From NCBI GenBank assembly GCA_034440615.1, contig JAOTOM010004568.1, positions 62,001 to 126,000 on the forward strand: DNA of 64,000 nt, written 5' to 3'. The position numbers and the translations under genes are program-made. The notes under the pieces were generated by a model. The model was not told where the DNA came from. It did no database searches and was given only the letters and a program-made list of their open reading frames with translations. Below, one piece after another: positions 32,935 to 44,859 of the stretch (positions within the stretch are counted from its first letter, which is position 1; each line of letters begins with the position of its first letter). This DNA comes from Ashinkailepas kermadecensis (Eukaryota > Arthropoda > Thecostraca > Neolepadidae).

Positions 32935-34190
32935 GGGCGCAGCCCACGGGCTATCCGATTCCTCGATGATTCCTGCCTCAATTATGACATTAATTTGATC
33001 CTTTAAATACGTGTGCTGGAAAAAAACGAAGTTTTATAGGGTACCTGGCAGATTGGAGGGTTGTCTCCTGCGAGGGTTGTCTCCTGTGTTCATCTGAATG
33101 ACGTCAGTCCTACATAGGTCTGCGTCAGTGGCGGCAAATAGGTCGGAATTTGCACGCACCAGTTGTTCTAACTCTTCCCCGTCAGTTCCAGTTAGGTGCG
33201 ACAACTTCGCTTGCTTCAGTGGGTCCGAAGTGTGGTTGGTGGGGTCAGATCAACGTCCTGGGTCGGGTCAATAAGATTTTCCAGACCAGATTCGTCTACC
33301 GTCTCAGCGAACAAGATGACCTGTTTTGGGTGCAGCATGTAATATCTGGCAGTTACGTGGACTATCCGGACTGGTATGCGTTTGTGCCGGTCTGGCTTTG
33401 TTAATACCTCCGCAATAAAATAAGCCAGGTTCTTCAGAAAGATGCGGCGCATTGTCCAGTGAATGAATAAAGCAGTCCTGGTCCACAAGCTGTACGCAAT
33501 TGATAAAAGCTGGACACTCAATGACTGTTGGCCGGAATGTGAACTCTTCATTTCACGCGAACCAATGAACTCGCCTGTTCACACTGCTGACTTTGCTGTC
33601 GGAGTTGAATCATGTCGCCCTCAATGCAGATAACCTTTTCTTGAAAGTCCAATTTTGCTCCGAACTCGGTTAGACAATTATTTCCCAGCATGTATTGGTG
33701 CTTCAAATCCTCCACGACTTAGAATATCCTGGCTGCGGTTGTTTAGAATGGTCTTGTCTGCAGTTGTCAGTCGGGTTTCCAATCGTCGAATTTGTGTGCT
33801 GCGGTTTGTCCGAATTATATTACAAGTTTCTCCAGTTTGTCTGGCCTATCATTTTCCACTTTCAGTCGGAACGAATCTACTTCCATCGGTTCGTCCTCTG
33901 TACAATTCCATTATCCTGCCAATTAGTTGTTCACCTACTGCAAATTGTGTCGCTTCCTCCAGACATTTGAACAGTTTTCTATATAATTTGTTGGCTAGCT
34001 GATGATTTTGCACTCCTTTCAACTCTATCAAAATGTCTTGTGTGGCAGTGTTTCCACGCCTGGGTATGAGTCACTAGCCAGAGTGAGTAGCCTCTCACCA
34101 AAATTTAGCACAGTTTACCTCTGTGCTGCTTCATTTTTCACATCCTTCCTAGGACATTTTTGGTATCAGAGGCCAGAGTACCTTGATTAA
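32935..34190 (-). pseudogene. Ty3/gypsy fragment: gag, protease, start of RT
   Basis: Minus-strand order from 34190: gag (KLFKCLEEATQFAVGEQLIG, 34000-33930), the region after the protease with HSLDNAPHLSEEPGLFYCG (about 33460-33410) and VRIVHVTARYYMLHPKQVIL, and the RT entry with a degraded SPWAA-like segment near 32950. These match line by line the pol of the plus-strand element at 62.6-64.0 kb. The protease core with DTGA is largely missing between 33600 and 33650. It is truncated at the RT, carries many frameshifts and is inserted next to the LINE endonuclease. Confidence 0.82.
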
Positions 34191-36837
34191 TAATTGATTT
34201 TCCTCAGTTATTGATTAATTGGTGAACAGAAATATTGCATAGATGCACATAAAAGTAATGCATGAGCAAGCTTCGCAACTTCGTAAACGTGCAGCATGCC
34301 AACAAAGGTTCAAAATTGTAGTGACACACTGGGAATGCTAGAACTGCAATATGTCAACCAAGCATGTCAAATCAGTGTGCCTACGTAGCATACCAATTTG
34401 TGTCACCACACAATTCAGTTGCTAAAAGTGAATGTAGATAAAACGTCAGATGCCAGAACAAGCTGAGGTTGCTAAAACCGTAGCATGACAGTAAAGGTTC
34501 CAAAATTACATTGCAACACCATGGGTACAGGGATGAAAGAAAAGCAGACTTGTCCCGGAATCTTTGCGATCTAGAGCATTGTCCTGTCCAAAAATAAAAA
34601 TATCCTCCATTTTCTAGTTTGGAGGTTGATTGGTGCCACATTCACAAAGTGTTGATTTAATATTTGGCATAAGGTTCACAACTTCCTTGGAAGACAGGGT
34701 GATTCATATACTACAAATAGGAAGGACACTATCCTCCCAGAGTAGGCTTGTTCACACATTTTCCTCTAAATCCAGGATTCAAAAGCATACATATAACACC
34801 AAATGATGATTTCCACGATATCACAAGGCAACAGTAAAAGCAAGCTTGTATTAATATATGGAATTATGGAAATAAATCTAGAGAGAAAATTGAACAAGTC
34901 AAATAACACATCAATGGCTATCCATGAATTATGCTTTGAGAAAGGGCAGGGGTCTGCCAGATATCTATCCTCCCATCACGGCCAGTCCCAGGCAACCACC
35001 AAGGGGTATCAAAGTCAATGTACTTGGACAATGGACCTGTATCCATTTGGTTTAACTCCATGGCCTTCAGGCATGGATATTATTATACTTTAAGGTGTTC
35101 ATGAGACAACTCTTATACACATTTTACTCCCATGAAGCGAACAAAGGTGTCAGTTTTGGTTTGGTTTGGCTAGGTGAAGATTTTTTCATTTCGAAAAACA
35201 AAATCAGGATTGCTTTTAGACTAAAAAGAAATAATTTTAAACATATAATGTCTTCTTCGAAAATAGATTGGGCTAGGTTAGGTTAGTTTTTAAGTGCAAT
35301 TTTTGAAAAGAAAAAATGGCTTGAAAAGTTTTTTTTTTAACTTATTCACACATGGAATGATAAGCTAGATTGGGTTAGGTTATGACACATTTTTAAAACA
35401 TTATTTTAGATGCCAAATTAAGCTCCAAGCCCAGCTATAAAGCTCCAAGCCCAGCTATAAAGCTCCAAGCCCATTTTTGTGTTATTTTGCCTACTAACTG
35501 AAAAGTATGCATTTGCAGAAGAAATGAGTGGCCACTTCATGTTAACCACCTTCATAAACATTGCATTATAAAAATAAATTCCAAGAAATCAAAAATTTTC
35601 TTCAAGTACAAATTTACCCAGCCATGTTCCTTGGTGTTTCTGAATGCCTCTTTAAAACGCATGCTATTTCTTTTTAGTTTGCTGTACAGGCAGTTCAGGT
35701 TCCAATAGCAGTCATATTTTTGGAATCTGGGAAATTTCCATCCTTCCAAAAAAACGAGTCTTGGACATTAACCATGCAACACAGACGGCCCACAATGACA
35801 TGATGCGATGGATATTTATTGGAAGAATTGCATGATTGACATGAGTTAAATTTTACAAGAAAACAATGGCTTGATTTAGATTTCAGAATCATGGAATTGA
35901 GAAGAATGTTTTTTTTTTACATAATCGGACATAAACTTGGAGATCATAATTGACTTTGTGTTTGTGATATTCGAGACTGCATTTTGAATATTTCAGTCGG
36001 TTTTGACATTTTTATGACATAGCAATAAGCTTGAACTCTGACAAACACATGCATAGCTTGACAATCGCTAGAGAAGGAGGTTATGGCTTTCATGACAAGA
36101 TGATGCTCTGGATGTTTGAAATCCTCGCCCAAGCTGTTTTCCTAATCATTACGAGGACTCCACAAGGCTGACGAGGAGAATTTCACGAATGGCGCAGCCG
36201 CGTCACAACCGTATTGGCGCCTAATTACTGATAAATATCTTGAATTATTTTATTTTCAGAAAGTAGTGAACGAAGTTACTTCTTTTTGTTTCGTGTTTAT
36301 ACCTCATACCATTAAAACATATTTACGTTGGCATGCATAGGTCAGAATTCCTCGTTTCACATCTCCATCATCGAACATGAATTTATAAAGTTATGTGCAC
36401 CACTTGGCCACCGGCCCCGTTAGTGCAGAAATGTATACACTGTTATAAGAAACACAATTAATACAAATGTAGGGATATTTCGTTCACATTTCCGACACAT
36501 CAGCCGGAAAATTAAAATCAATTAAAATTAAAACCATTCCGAAAATTAATACCAAAATTAAAACCAAGATTTATTTTACAAAATCATCTTCCCCAAATGT
36601 TTCTAAATGCTTTATTGCTAGATACCTGATATACTTTGTCTTGGGCCAAACAACTCGAAAAGTGAACGGACCATCACGTTCTTCAATGGGGTACCCTGTC
36701 TGAACCATCGCACCAATCAGCTTACGTTTCCCTGGTATTCGACCAATCAGATTTTAGAATAACCTACGGTAGATATGTCGTTTCCCCGGACTGTTGCTAC
36801 CAAAACACCAAGTGATATCCCCAAATATCTTCTAATC
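34191..36837. other. unassigned AT-rich sequence
   Basis: No recognisable coding region in 2.6 kb. The ORFs found are under 100 codons with low-information translations. A 20-bp triplicate lies at 35420-35475. Confidence 0.5.
35420..35475. repeat. 20-bp tandem repeat, 3 copies
   Basis: AAGCTCCAAGCCCAGCTATA at 35420 and 35440, with a partial third at 35460. Confidence 0.93.
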
Positions 36838-37330
36838 AGAGGCGGATACCGGGGGTGGGGGAGCAGTGGAGGCATGTATCCCCCTCCGCATGGAAAGGTG
36901 GCTCCCCTCCAGGAAGGCTCAAGCGCACCAACCCACCTTCCGCTCCAGGGATTTATCAGCCAAAGGCTCACCTCTCGGGGAAAAGGCCTTAGACGAAAAC
37001 GCTCCACTTCAGCATGCTTGAGTGCAACCCCTCCCCCGTTCAACGCTTTTCTGCCGAACGCGTCGTTCCAGGGACTTTCGCAGTGGTGGGCCTCCGATGA
37101 AATGGTGCTTCTCCAGACAAGTGCCCCCACCCACTGAAGATATGTGGACCCACCCCTGCTACAGTGATTCCATGTAGGCATGCAATTTTGGTAAGTATCT
37201 TCATTTACATGAAGCATCCATTTTATCATAGTGAGGGCTGCCAATGTTCTCGACAAGATTGTGTTACCAAGGAGTTGCGTTATCATGTTCATCTGCAACC
37301 CTCCATGGAGGGTAAGAGTGAACCCACCCC
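36838..37330. repeat. degenerate GGCGGATACC repeat
   Basis: It opens CAGAGGCGGATACCGGGGG and continues with CCCCTCC/GGAGG-rich modules, like 29045-29335. A 222-codon minus-strand frame (37415-36747) crosses it, but its Gly/Trp/Arg-rich translation has no domain and the repeat explains it. Confidence 0.45.
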
Positions 37331-37964
37331 TTTTTGCACCTCTGCTTGGCAGTGATAGTCTAGGGTTTGCCTCGCTTGTGGCGTAACCGGTTCTCAATTT
37401 CAACAGGTTCTCCAAAACTACGAGCTGTTACTGACCTTGTGTTGCTCGGGCTGATAGTTAACCACCAAACGGCGACGCGAACACTTGAACAACAGCTTCA
37501 ACACTTTCTCCAATCCAACAAAAGCAAACATCATCGAGATTATGCCTCCAGGTGTCCACAGGCCCCAGCGACGGACAACCGTGCAACCGGACGGTTCGCT
37601 CACATCTGCTGCTCAGCCCCGTCTGACCCCCTCCGCTGCCCTGCGACAACTGCCTGACCAGGGTTTGTCGCGCACACCGGTCGGCCACACCTGGGTGGGT
37701 GTCACGATGGTGACACGGCGCAGAGACGCAGCATCCGCCAAACGACCGTCGCCGCCCGCGAGAACGGAAACTGGCTTGGCATAACACCCCGATAATCCAT
37801 GGCCGAGAATCGAGGCATAAGATGCCGATGTCAGCGCCGGCCGACGGGTGACGGCTTCCGCTCGGAGCGTGCATGACTGGATGAGTCCGATCGTTCATGA
37901 CAGGACTCGATGATTCTGGACAATTGGGAGTCAAATGCATTCCGAAAGAGGGGTCCGAAGTTGA
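37331..37964. other. unassigned sequence upstream of LINE RT
   Basis: A 99-codon plus frame (37485-37784) begins MNNSFNTFSNPTKANIIEIM. Its status is unclear: it could be the 5' end of a LINE ORF or non-coding. Confidence 0.3.
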
Positions 37965-39790
37965 CTTCATTATACCCATCTCACTCACTAGCTGCGGTAG
38001 TAAGCGGATTAAGCGAATGGTCGTCACACAATTGCGACATTTCCTAGAACAACAATCTGCTGGACGAGTTTCAATGTGGCTTCCAGCGTCAAAAATCAAA
38101 CACACACAATAGCTGTGTATTCGGCTAGTGCAGAACTACAAACGTGGTCTACGCAGCAAACGCACAACAATAGCTGCTTACCTAGACGTAATTGCATTCG
38201 ACTGAGCACACAAGTCCGTACTGACGCACAAGCTCCACGGGCTAGGCCTACGCGGATACATGGCACTCTACATTATCAACGTTCTCAGAGACAGAACCCT
38301 AAAGGTCAGATGCGGCAGAACCACATCAAGCACTACACCTCCGGATCAATCCAGGAATAGGGGAGCGTGTTTTCGCCGAGGCTCTTCCTCATCATGATTA
38401 ACGACATACTAGCCGATTATACCCACACATCACTTAAATGATCACCTTTCGCGGACGACAAAGCCATTTGGACAACAACACAGTGCTTCCTAAACACCAT
38501 GAATACCATTGAAACAGCACTAGACCAGAAAGCAGAATGGCGCAAAACTTCAGGCAGGAAAATAGCAGCACCAAAATCGGTCACAGACACATATTGCCGT
38601 CTCCGTCCGCACACCCACAACTTTGCTTCGCATCTACGGCAACGGCATCAAGCAAGTTAAAAATGTCAAGTTCTAAGGATTACACTTGGATCAGAACTTT
38701 AGCTTTAACATACTTATCACTAAAATCTCGAAGAGATGTGCGAAGCGCATCAACCTACTGCGTGCGGGCAGAGTGGACACAGCTCGTGGTGGAGACAGGA
38801 AAACACTACTGCGACTCTGCAAGGCAATCACTTTACAAATATAACCCATCTCAGAATACAGCATCAGCATGTTTGCTGCCATTTCGCCGCCACTGGGCAC
38901 ACAACTAGGAACCATTCAAAACAGCTGCTTCAGAGCAGCCACAGAAGCCCTCAGCTGCACACCCATAGACACAGCCTCAGACTCAGTCTTAGATTCAGAC
39001 ATAGTCATAGACTCAGACACTCTCCATTTGAGGACACAACAGCTGCGACGCTACCACATCAAACTCAAATCCATTGAAAACAGATCGTCACAGCGATGCC
39101 GTCGGCCTGACAGGCACGACAGGAGGCGATTTGGACGTAGACTCCCACCATTTAGTCCTCAGATTGCCACGGCTCATTCTGAAAGAGTCTTTCAGATCTC
39201 AACCTCACAATGCCAGCCACTGCAGCTCGACTGCCCACTAGGCCATTCTGGACCCATAGTCAACCAAAGATCGAGCACTTATTCTTGGAAAAGATATGAA
39301 ACATCACGCCGGCTGAAATTATTTGCACCTTCAATGAAAATTATATTTCAACAAACACAAAACACTCGTATTCACGGATGGGTCAAACACGGGGTCAAAG
39401 TATGTATCGGCATCACTGGACCAGGCCTTAGGCTTCGAAACGCCTACCGGATAACTTTGCCATCTTCACCGCAGAAGCAGTGGCCATACTGGCCACTATC
39501 TCCATACTAAAGAAACACAACACAAGGAACGTAGTAATTTATTCAGATGCCAGATCAGTCCTTCAGGCAATCAGCAACACTCACGAGTGCACACACCCAA
39601 TCATTGACCGAATCCAATAAGCCATGGCCCGCAACGTAAACAACATTTCCTTCCCTTGGGTTCCGGGCCACGTCAAGATTCCAAGAAACAAGCAAGCAGA
39701 TGAGCTGACAAAGCAAGCCTTAACATCTACCATTTTTCCAAACATGAAATATTCGGTAGACGACTGCAAAGCATTCTTATAACGCCACAT
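37965..39790 (+). pseudogene. I-type LINE remnant: RT and RNase H
   Basis: Plus-strand pieces in canonical order. RT fingers read IPISLTSCGSKRIKRMVVTQ (37975-38035), then a shifted LLDEFQCGFQRQKS (about 38058-38100). The palm has LTHKLHGLGLRGYMALYIIN (38222-38280), then INDILADY and FADDKAIWTTTQ (38400-38480; FADD is the catalytic loop). RNase H has FTDGSNTGSK (about 39370), a helix with FTAEAVAILATISILKK (about 39465-39510), YSDARSVLQAISNTHEC (39540-39592), WVPGHVKIPRNKQADELTKQ (39658-39715) and SVDDCKAFL near 39770. Numerous stops and frameshifts are present. Orientation and type agree with the endonuclease at 32.4 kb. Confidence 0.85.
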
Positions 39791-40507
39791 ACATAAGCGT
39801 GACCAGAACACATGAACCCAACACAACTCCACACCTCGCTGGTCCAGCCACACTTACATTGTAAGCAAAAGTATTTGGAACTTTTGGTACCTTTCCATTT
39901 TTGAGCACCAAATAAGCACTCAAAGGAGTGATCCAGAAGAACGATTTCCGAGAAGTGCGCTTTTAACCATTTTTATTGCCACCAGTGTTCTTCATGAAGC
40001 TTTAACACCCTTCGTTGTGCTCTTACAGCCACCTTTTCTGTTCTAAGTACGATGTGGGTCTAAATAGGTTCAGACGCGTTCGCCTTCCTAAAATACTATC
40101 CTGAGTGATGTTGTGGTGCTGTTTCGGTGATAATAAGACCGAATGGGTGCTAATGTAAGAAACCATTGGCTGTTAGCGACTTTTGAGTGCAACACTTCGT
40201 TCCAGGGTCGCTATGGAGGCTTTTGTCGGGAGGTTGCTCCACTTCGAGCACGTGTAGATTTCCAGCTTCCGGCCATTGTCTCCCCGTGCCACAGACCGGA
40301 CGTTTGGAACGCAGGCATTGCACGGAGTGTGGGGCAGGAAATGGTAGTGAGTAGGCACCTATCTACCTAATAAAAGCGAGCTCGGCGGCTACATCAATAT
40401 ATCATGGACCAAAGCAGTGAATCAGCTCCCGTGAAAATTTGCTTTCATTCAATCATTTCACTCAATTTGCTTGATGTGTGTGCACATCAAGAAGGAGCTA
40501 GACAGAC
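39791..40507. other. unassigned sequence, possible LINE 3' region
   Basis: Follows the RNase H. No conserved Cys/His tail or terminal repeat was recognised. Confidence 0.4.
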
Positions 40508-40513
40508 GTATAT

Positions 40514-40576
<63 letters not shown>
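40508..40576. repeat. (TA)n microsatellite
   Basis: Uninterrupted TA alternation for about 55 bp, with TACATA at the left edge. Confidence 0.97.
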
Positions 40577-40577
<1 letters not shown>

Positions 40578-41010
40578 TCATACGTATAAATATATATTTA
40601 CCTATGGGTGGGTGTGGGTACCATTTCTAATAATGCATAGTTCTTATATTCGCAAAATGTTCGTCATATAATTTCGAAAATTAGTGCTTCATTCCCATAA
40701 GAAGGTACACTAAACTCCCATGTGATATCTTGAAACGTTTAGGAGTAAACTCACAAAGCGATTTATTTCCAGTCACCTAATATTATTGATTTCCGAAGGG
40801 TTTCTGACCATTACAAATCTGGAGGTTGGATTCTTCAGTGTCTACCTGACTCAAGCTTGTTGAAGCTCAACACTGTGTCTATGGTGTTGCCCATCAGGGA
40901 TTCACCTCAGGATCGTCTGGACTCCACCAAGAATATGTTCCCCCCTCGAGTTCTGAACCTGCTCCTGGAGGTACCTGTGCTCGTGAATACCCAGATGAGG
41001 AAAACGGAAA
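40577..41010. other. unassigned intergenic sequence
   Basis: Nothing recognisable between the microsatellite and family A copy 2. Confidence 0.4.
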
Positions 41011-41011
41011 A

Positions 41012-41895
41012 CGGGGGCGGATTCCACCCCACCCCATAAGATCTCGGCTCCTATTAAAGCTGGAGGAACGAACCTCGCAGGGCGGATTGGTACGTTGTGA
41101 ACTCTATTGTGAAAATTTCATGACCTTAGGTCAATATCTTCAAGGTCAAATGAGGTCACATTTGTCAACATTTTCTTGTTTTGCGTGGCTTGGCTTGTCA
41201 TTGTTATGGATCGCTGTGATTGTGTTTAAATGCTCCAAAATGGGCATGAATGATGTATTGGACATTAATAATGATGCAATACAAATGCTGGACCCGACAT
41301 TTGACCTCAGGTCACCTATATAGCAGCACTTTATCAGGTCAATTACCTGTTCCAGTTACCGGAACCGGGCCGCCCGCCCGACTGCTCCGTCGGGCAGCTC
41401 GGCACAATCGGCTTCGCGAAGAAAGGAGTGAAGTACATGAATAGAAGTATAGAAACGCTTAGGTACATAATGACAACCAGTAGTGCATTTATGACAACAT
41501 TCCAGTTGACCAAGTTTGGTTTCATTAACCTGTCATGAACTTGACCCAACTTGACCTCGGTAACCAAACATGACCTTGAAACTATATAGCATATCAATAT
41601 ACATCAAACAAGTCGCTAGTGTTGCCAAGAACACTTCCCTTTTGCGGATATACGGGAAGCGCATCAGCGCCGATTTTTGTGGTCTGGCGCTACGAAATGT
41701 TTTGACTTTAACGGCCCCTAACTCGAAAAAGTTTCGGCCGATTTCCATTTTTCTTACCTTAAACGACGCGCCGGTCATTTCTAAGCAGGTACAAAAAAAT
41801 GGCGTATTTGGACCGGTCAAATCTGGAGTTACGTATGAAAAACCGGAGGGGTGGGCGGATTTCGTGCCCCCCTCCCCCTCCAGTGCTCGTGTTAA
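41012..41895. mobile_element. family A element, copy 2 (inverted relative to copy 1)
   Basis: Matches copy 1 in reverse orientation along about 880 bp. Its right end reads CCCCCTCCAGTGCTCGTG followed by TTAA at 41892. Its left end starts at GGGGGCGGATTCCACCCC, with the outermost bases missing. Shared blocks include CCCGACTGCTCCGTCGGGCA, TTGGACATTAATAATGATGC and the AGGTCA clusters. No intact ORF; frames that cross it are not conserved between copies. Confidence 0.82.
41121..41341. promoter_or_regulatory. AGGTCA/TGACCT cluster in family A copy 2
   Basis: TGACCT at 41121, AGGTCA at 41128, TCAAGGTCA at 41139-41147, AGGTCA at 41153, TGACCT at 41302, AGGTCA at 41309 and 41336. Two more lie at 41552 and 41571, the last as TGACCTTGA. 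Most align with sites in copy 1. Confidence 0.5.
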
Positions 41896-42204
41896 CATGT
41901 TGGGGCTACCCGTATTTACATAGCTGCTCTGCGCACCGGCACGTGCGCATTTCTCTAGTAGTTGATGTCACATCGCTACCTACAATAGTACAACTGTGTG
42001 CCTAGGGGTTGATAAGCATGCTGCCGATTAGGTGTAGCGCTTTGCAGAATTAAAAAAGTTCCACCTCACAGGCCAAACAATTCGGGGTAATACGGTTTGA
42101 TGTAGACCCCACGAGCAGACATACATGGGGAATAGGAGGTTCGCACCTTCATCTGTTATAACTTAACTAGCCAAATTAAAGTACTTATTCGGAGGCATCA
42201 TTCA
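41896..42204. other. spacer between family A and family B copies
   Basis: Non-coding; nothing recognised. Confidence 0.4.
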
Positions 42205-43025
42205 TTAACCCTCCCCGTCTTTCCGGTCATATCCTCACACCCCGTCTCGGGGGGGGGGTGATACAAACCCCCTCTAATCTCCAAACTAAGCGTCGCACGA
42301 AAACTACAGAGGTGTCATCGGAAAGCGCTCGACGAGTAGGGCCAGCAACCACGCCAAAATTTGATCTCCAAAAGTACCGTCATTAGGGGTCCTAGGTTTT
42401 CACGACTTACATCATGTTTTTGGCTCTGGGGAGTTCATTTTGGGGAGATTTAAAAGAAAAAGAAAAATTGTAATCAGAAAAGGAAGGCGGAATCGACCAT
42501 GGCCCTAAAGTTTTTGTCCACCCAAACATGCAAGTTTAAATTTTGTGAAATTTCAACATTTTGAGTTTTCAATTTTCTTTCATTTTGATTTTTCTAATGG
42601 GTAGAGCCGACCGAAAAACGTTGTTCGAAGTCGACTTGCTCTCATAGAAAATGCTTACTTTAGCCAGAATCTTCGATTTTAGCCCTCATGGGCAAATATG
42701 CAAAACTGATAAGTAAGGAAAAAACGTGGAAAAAAATCCTTTGTTGTGTTTTGTTTCGTCTCTAAAGATAAGCAAACGCTGAAAGTTTCATTAAAATATC
42801 TTTATCCGTTAAAGCGTGACGACCGGTTAACTTTTCTGGAGGTGACCTTGCTTGACTTTGACTAACTCGTTGACCCTAGATGACCTGACCTCCAAATTTT
42901 GACACAACTTGCCAAATTGATGTGGGAAAAGGTATGCTAAACTTCGGCGCGCTGCCGCTAGCCGTTCTTTCACTATCCGCGGAAATCCTTAGGGGGGTTG
43001 GGGGGCGCATATCAACCCCCATAAG
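42205..43025. mobile_element. family B element, copy 2 (inverted relative to copy 1)
   Basis: Begins after TTAA at 42205 with CCCTCCCCGTCTTTCCGGTC, then ACCCCGTCTCGGGGGGGGGG and TGATACAAACCCCCTC. It matches copy 1 at 8786-7971 in reverse, through AGCGCTCGACGA, CTTTATCCGTTAAAGCGTGACG and CACTATCCGCGGA. The far end has GGGGGGTTGGGGGGCGCATA then TCAACCCCCAT. A second TTAA is not present exactly at this end, so it may have been lost. Confidence 0.78.
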
Positions 43026-43259
43026 TTTTGAAAGAAGTAAGGCCTGCTCGATTGACCACAATTTTTAATTTCCACATGTAATGTTTCCTGCGAAATCAAT
43101 GACATTGGATGGCAAATTGATTTGGAGAGAGTTAGAAAGTTAGCTTTCAATTTTTGGAAGTTAACTTCCAATTTGGAAATTATGGACATTGGAAGTTGTG
43201 AACTTTGAAAGATATAGCACGCTGTCAATTAAATTATATAATTAGTTCTCTTCTCCCCA
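43026..43259. other. short unassigned spacer
   Basis: AT-rich, with repeated GGAAGTT/TTGGAA words. No gene. Confidence 0.35.
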
Positions 43260-44851
43260 CATTTTCTCGCGATTCATGACACAGTGTTTTTCCCGTTGCG
43301 CTTTCCTTCGTCTACGGATATGTTTTAGGGCTTCAGTCCATTTTTGTTTGGGCCCATCACATCTTTGAGATCTCGGCTCTTTTAAGGTTTTTTTTTGTGC
43401 CCCAACAATTTTTCTTTTGCGAAGGCACACCGACGTGTGCGTTTTCGCTGACCCAGATGTGTTTATTTCGTGCGCGATCTTTTTGTTCTTTTTGGGAACA
43501 TGCTACTTCTTGTGGGCCACAGCTTTTTTAGGTCCTTATGCGGTTTCATGACCCCCGTGTTCTTTGAGGGCCTCCGGTGTATTTTTAGGGCTCCCGGTGT
43601 GTTTATTTAGGGCTGCAATGTATATTTTAAGGCCCTGACGCTCTTTGCGAGACTCCGTGCGCTTTGGCCTTCCCTTGCATTTTCGGCCTCCCGTTGTGCT
43701 CTTTCGGTCCCGTTGTATTTATTTCGGGCTTCTGACACACATTTTTGAGGCCCCAGTACGGTTTTGGGGACCCCAGTGCGATTTCTCGGGATTTCGCGCA
43801 CAGGCGCATGATTAAGGAGACTCACTGCCAGTTTTCTGGCCTCGACGCGATTTTGTGCATCTTTTCTGAATTTGTAAAATGCGAATTCCTACTTGCTTTT
43901 TCGGGTCCCTGGCCCCATGTTTTTGTGTCCCGCGTCAATTTTTTTAAATCTCCGGCACGTTTTCCGGGGCCGTACGTGATTTTTGAAAGCATCTAGTGCT
44001 ATGCTTGGGGCTCCAGATTGGTTTTTCTGGCTCGGACAGTTATGCTTAGCTGGAGCCCCGACGCGATTTTGGCGGGTCCTGGTACAAAATTTGTGGCCCC
44101 AGCGCGAGCTTTATGTGGCCGCTGTATTTAATTGGAGTCACCAACGCCAATTGTGGTGCCCGACCCGATTTTTTTCCGACCAAGCGCGGTTTTGGGGAAC
44201 CCCGGCGCGATTCTTGGCAGCCTATCTCCCTCAGGAGGGAGGGGAGCACTTGCCCCTTGGTATGCCACTGTGGCTACTTAATTCTTTTTTCTTCTCATCC
44301 CATGGCACCCTTCAGAGCAGAAAAGCCCTTTGAAGAATTTTGCTTCCGGGCCTGTCTTCCGGTGCTTGGGTCGATTCAATCGAGTCCCGGTGTGATTTTT
44401 GGGAGCTCGAGTTCTATTTTATGATCCCTTGCGCGATATTTTGGCTCCGGTACGATTCTTCCAGCTACCGGTGCGATTTTTTTCGGTCATCTGATACCTC
44501 TCTTTTCCGGAACCCAACGGGGTTTTGGGGGTCTTTCACCCGTTTTTTTTTAGGCCGCAGTGTGGCATTCCGGATGACAATTAAGTTTAGGGGCCACCTG
44601 CGATTTTGGGGCCCCGGCGCGACCTTTTGGATATCTATTCGGTTTTTTATATGGCTGCAACATGATTTTTCTTATTCCAAGTGCGTTTTTTTGTGCTCCG
44701 GCGTAATTTGTTTACATCCCTAGCGCAAGATTTAGCGGCCTCGACATTTTTTGGGCGTGCAACGCGTTGTGGAAACTTTTTGCGTCATTCTTGGGGTCCC
44801 AGAGTGATTCTCTATGTCAGGATTGTTTTTCGCTGCCCCGGCCTCATTTGT
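43260..44851. repeat. array C, left part: degenerate about 21-bp units in a 42-bp dimer
   Basis: For about 1.6 kb the sequence consists of diverged units of 19-23 bp, each a GGCCCC/GGGCCC-like block, then a C(A/G)GCGCGA-like block, then a T-run. None of the frames is protein-like. A less periodic patch lies at 44230-44340. The array continues after the hAT insertion at 47850. A shorter inverted copy is at 57.5 kb. Confidence 0.7.
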
Positions 44852-44859
44852 GTTGGGTC
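44852..44859. other. 8-bp target-site duplication, left side of hAT element 1
   Basis: GTTGGGTC precedes the element and recurs at 47842-47849. Confidence 0.93.

Noticed and set aside
35270..35400. TTAGG-like words suggesting interstitial telomere repeat
   Set aside because: Only two to three adjacent copies, well within chance for AT-rich DNA.
36747..37415. 222-codon open frame on the minus strand
   Set aside because: It overlaps a GGAGG/CCTCC-rich dispersed repeat. The translation is Gly/Trp/Arg-rich with no domain, and the same repeat elsewhere does not preserve the frame.
43260..44851. Protein-coding potential of frames in array C
   Set aside because: Frames of 100-140 codons exist but follow the 21-bp periodicity, and the two arrays do not preserve them.
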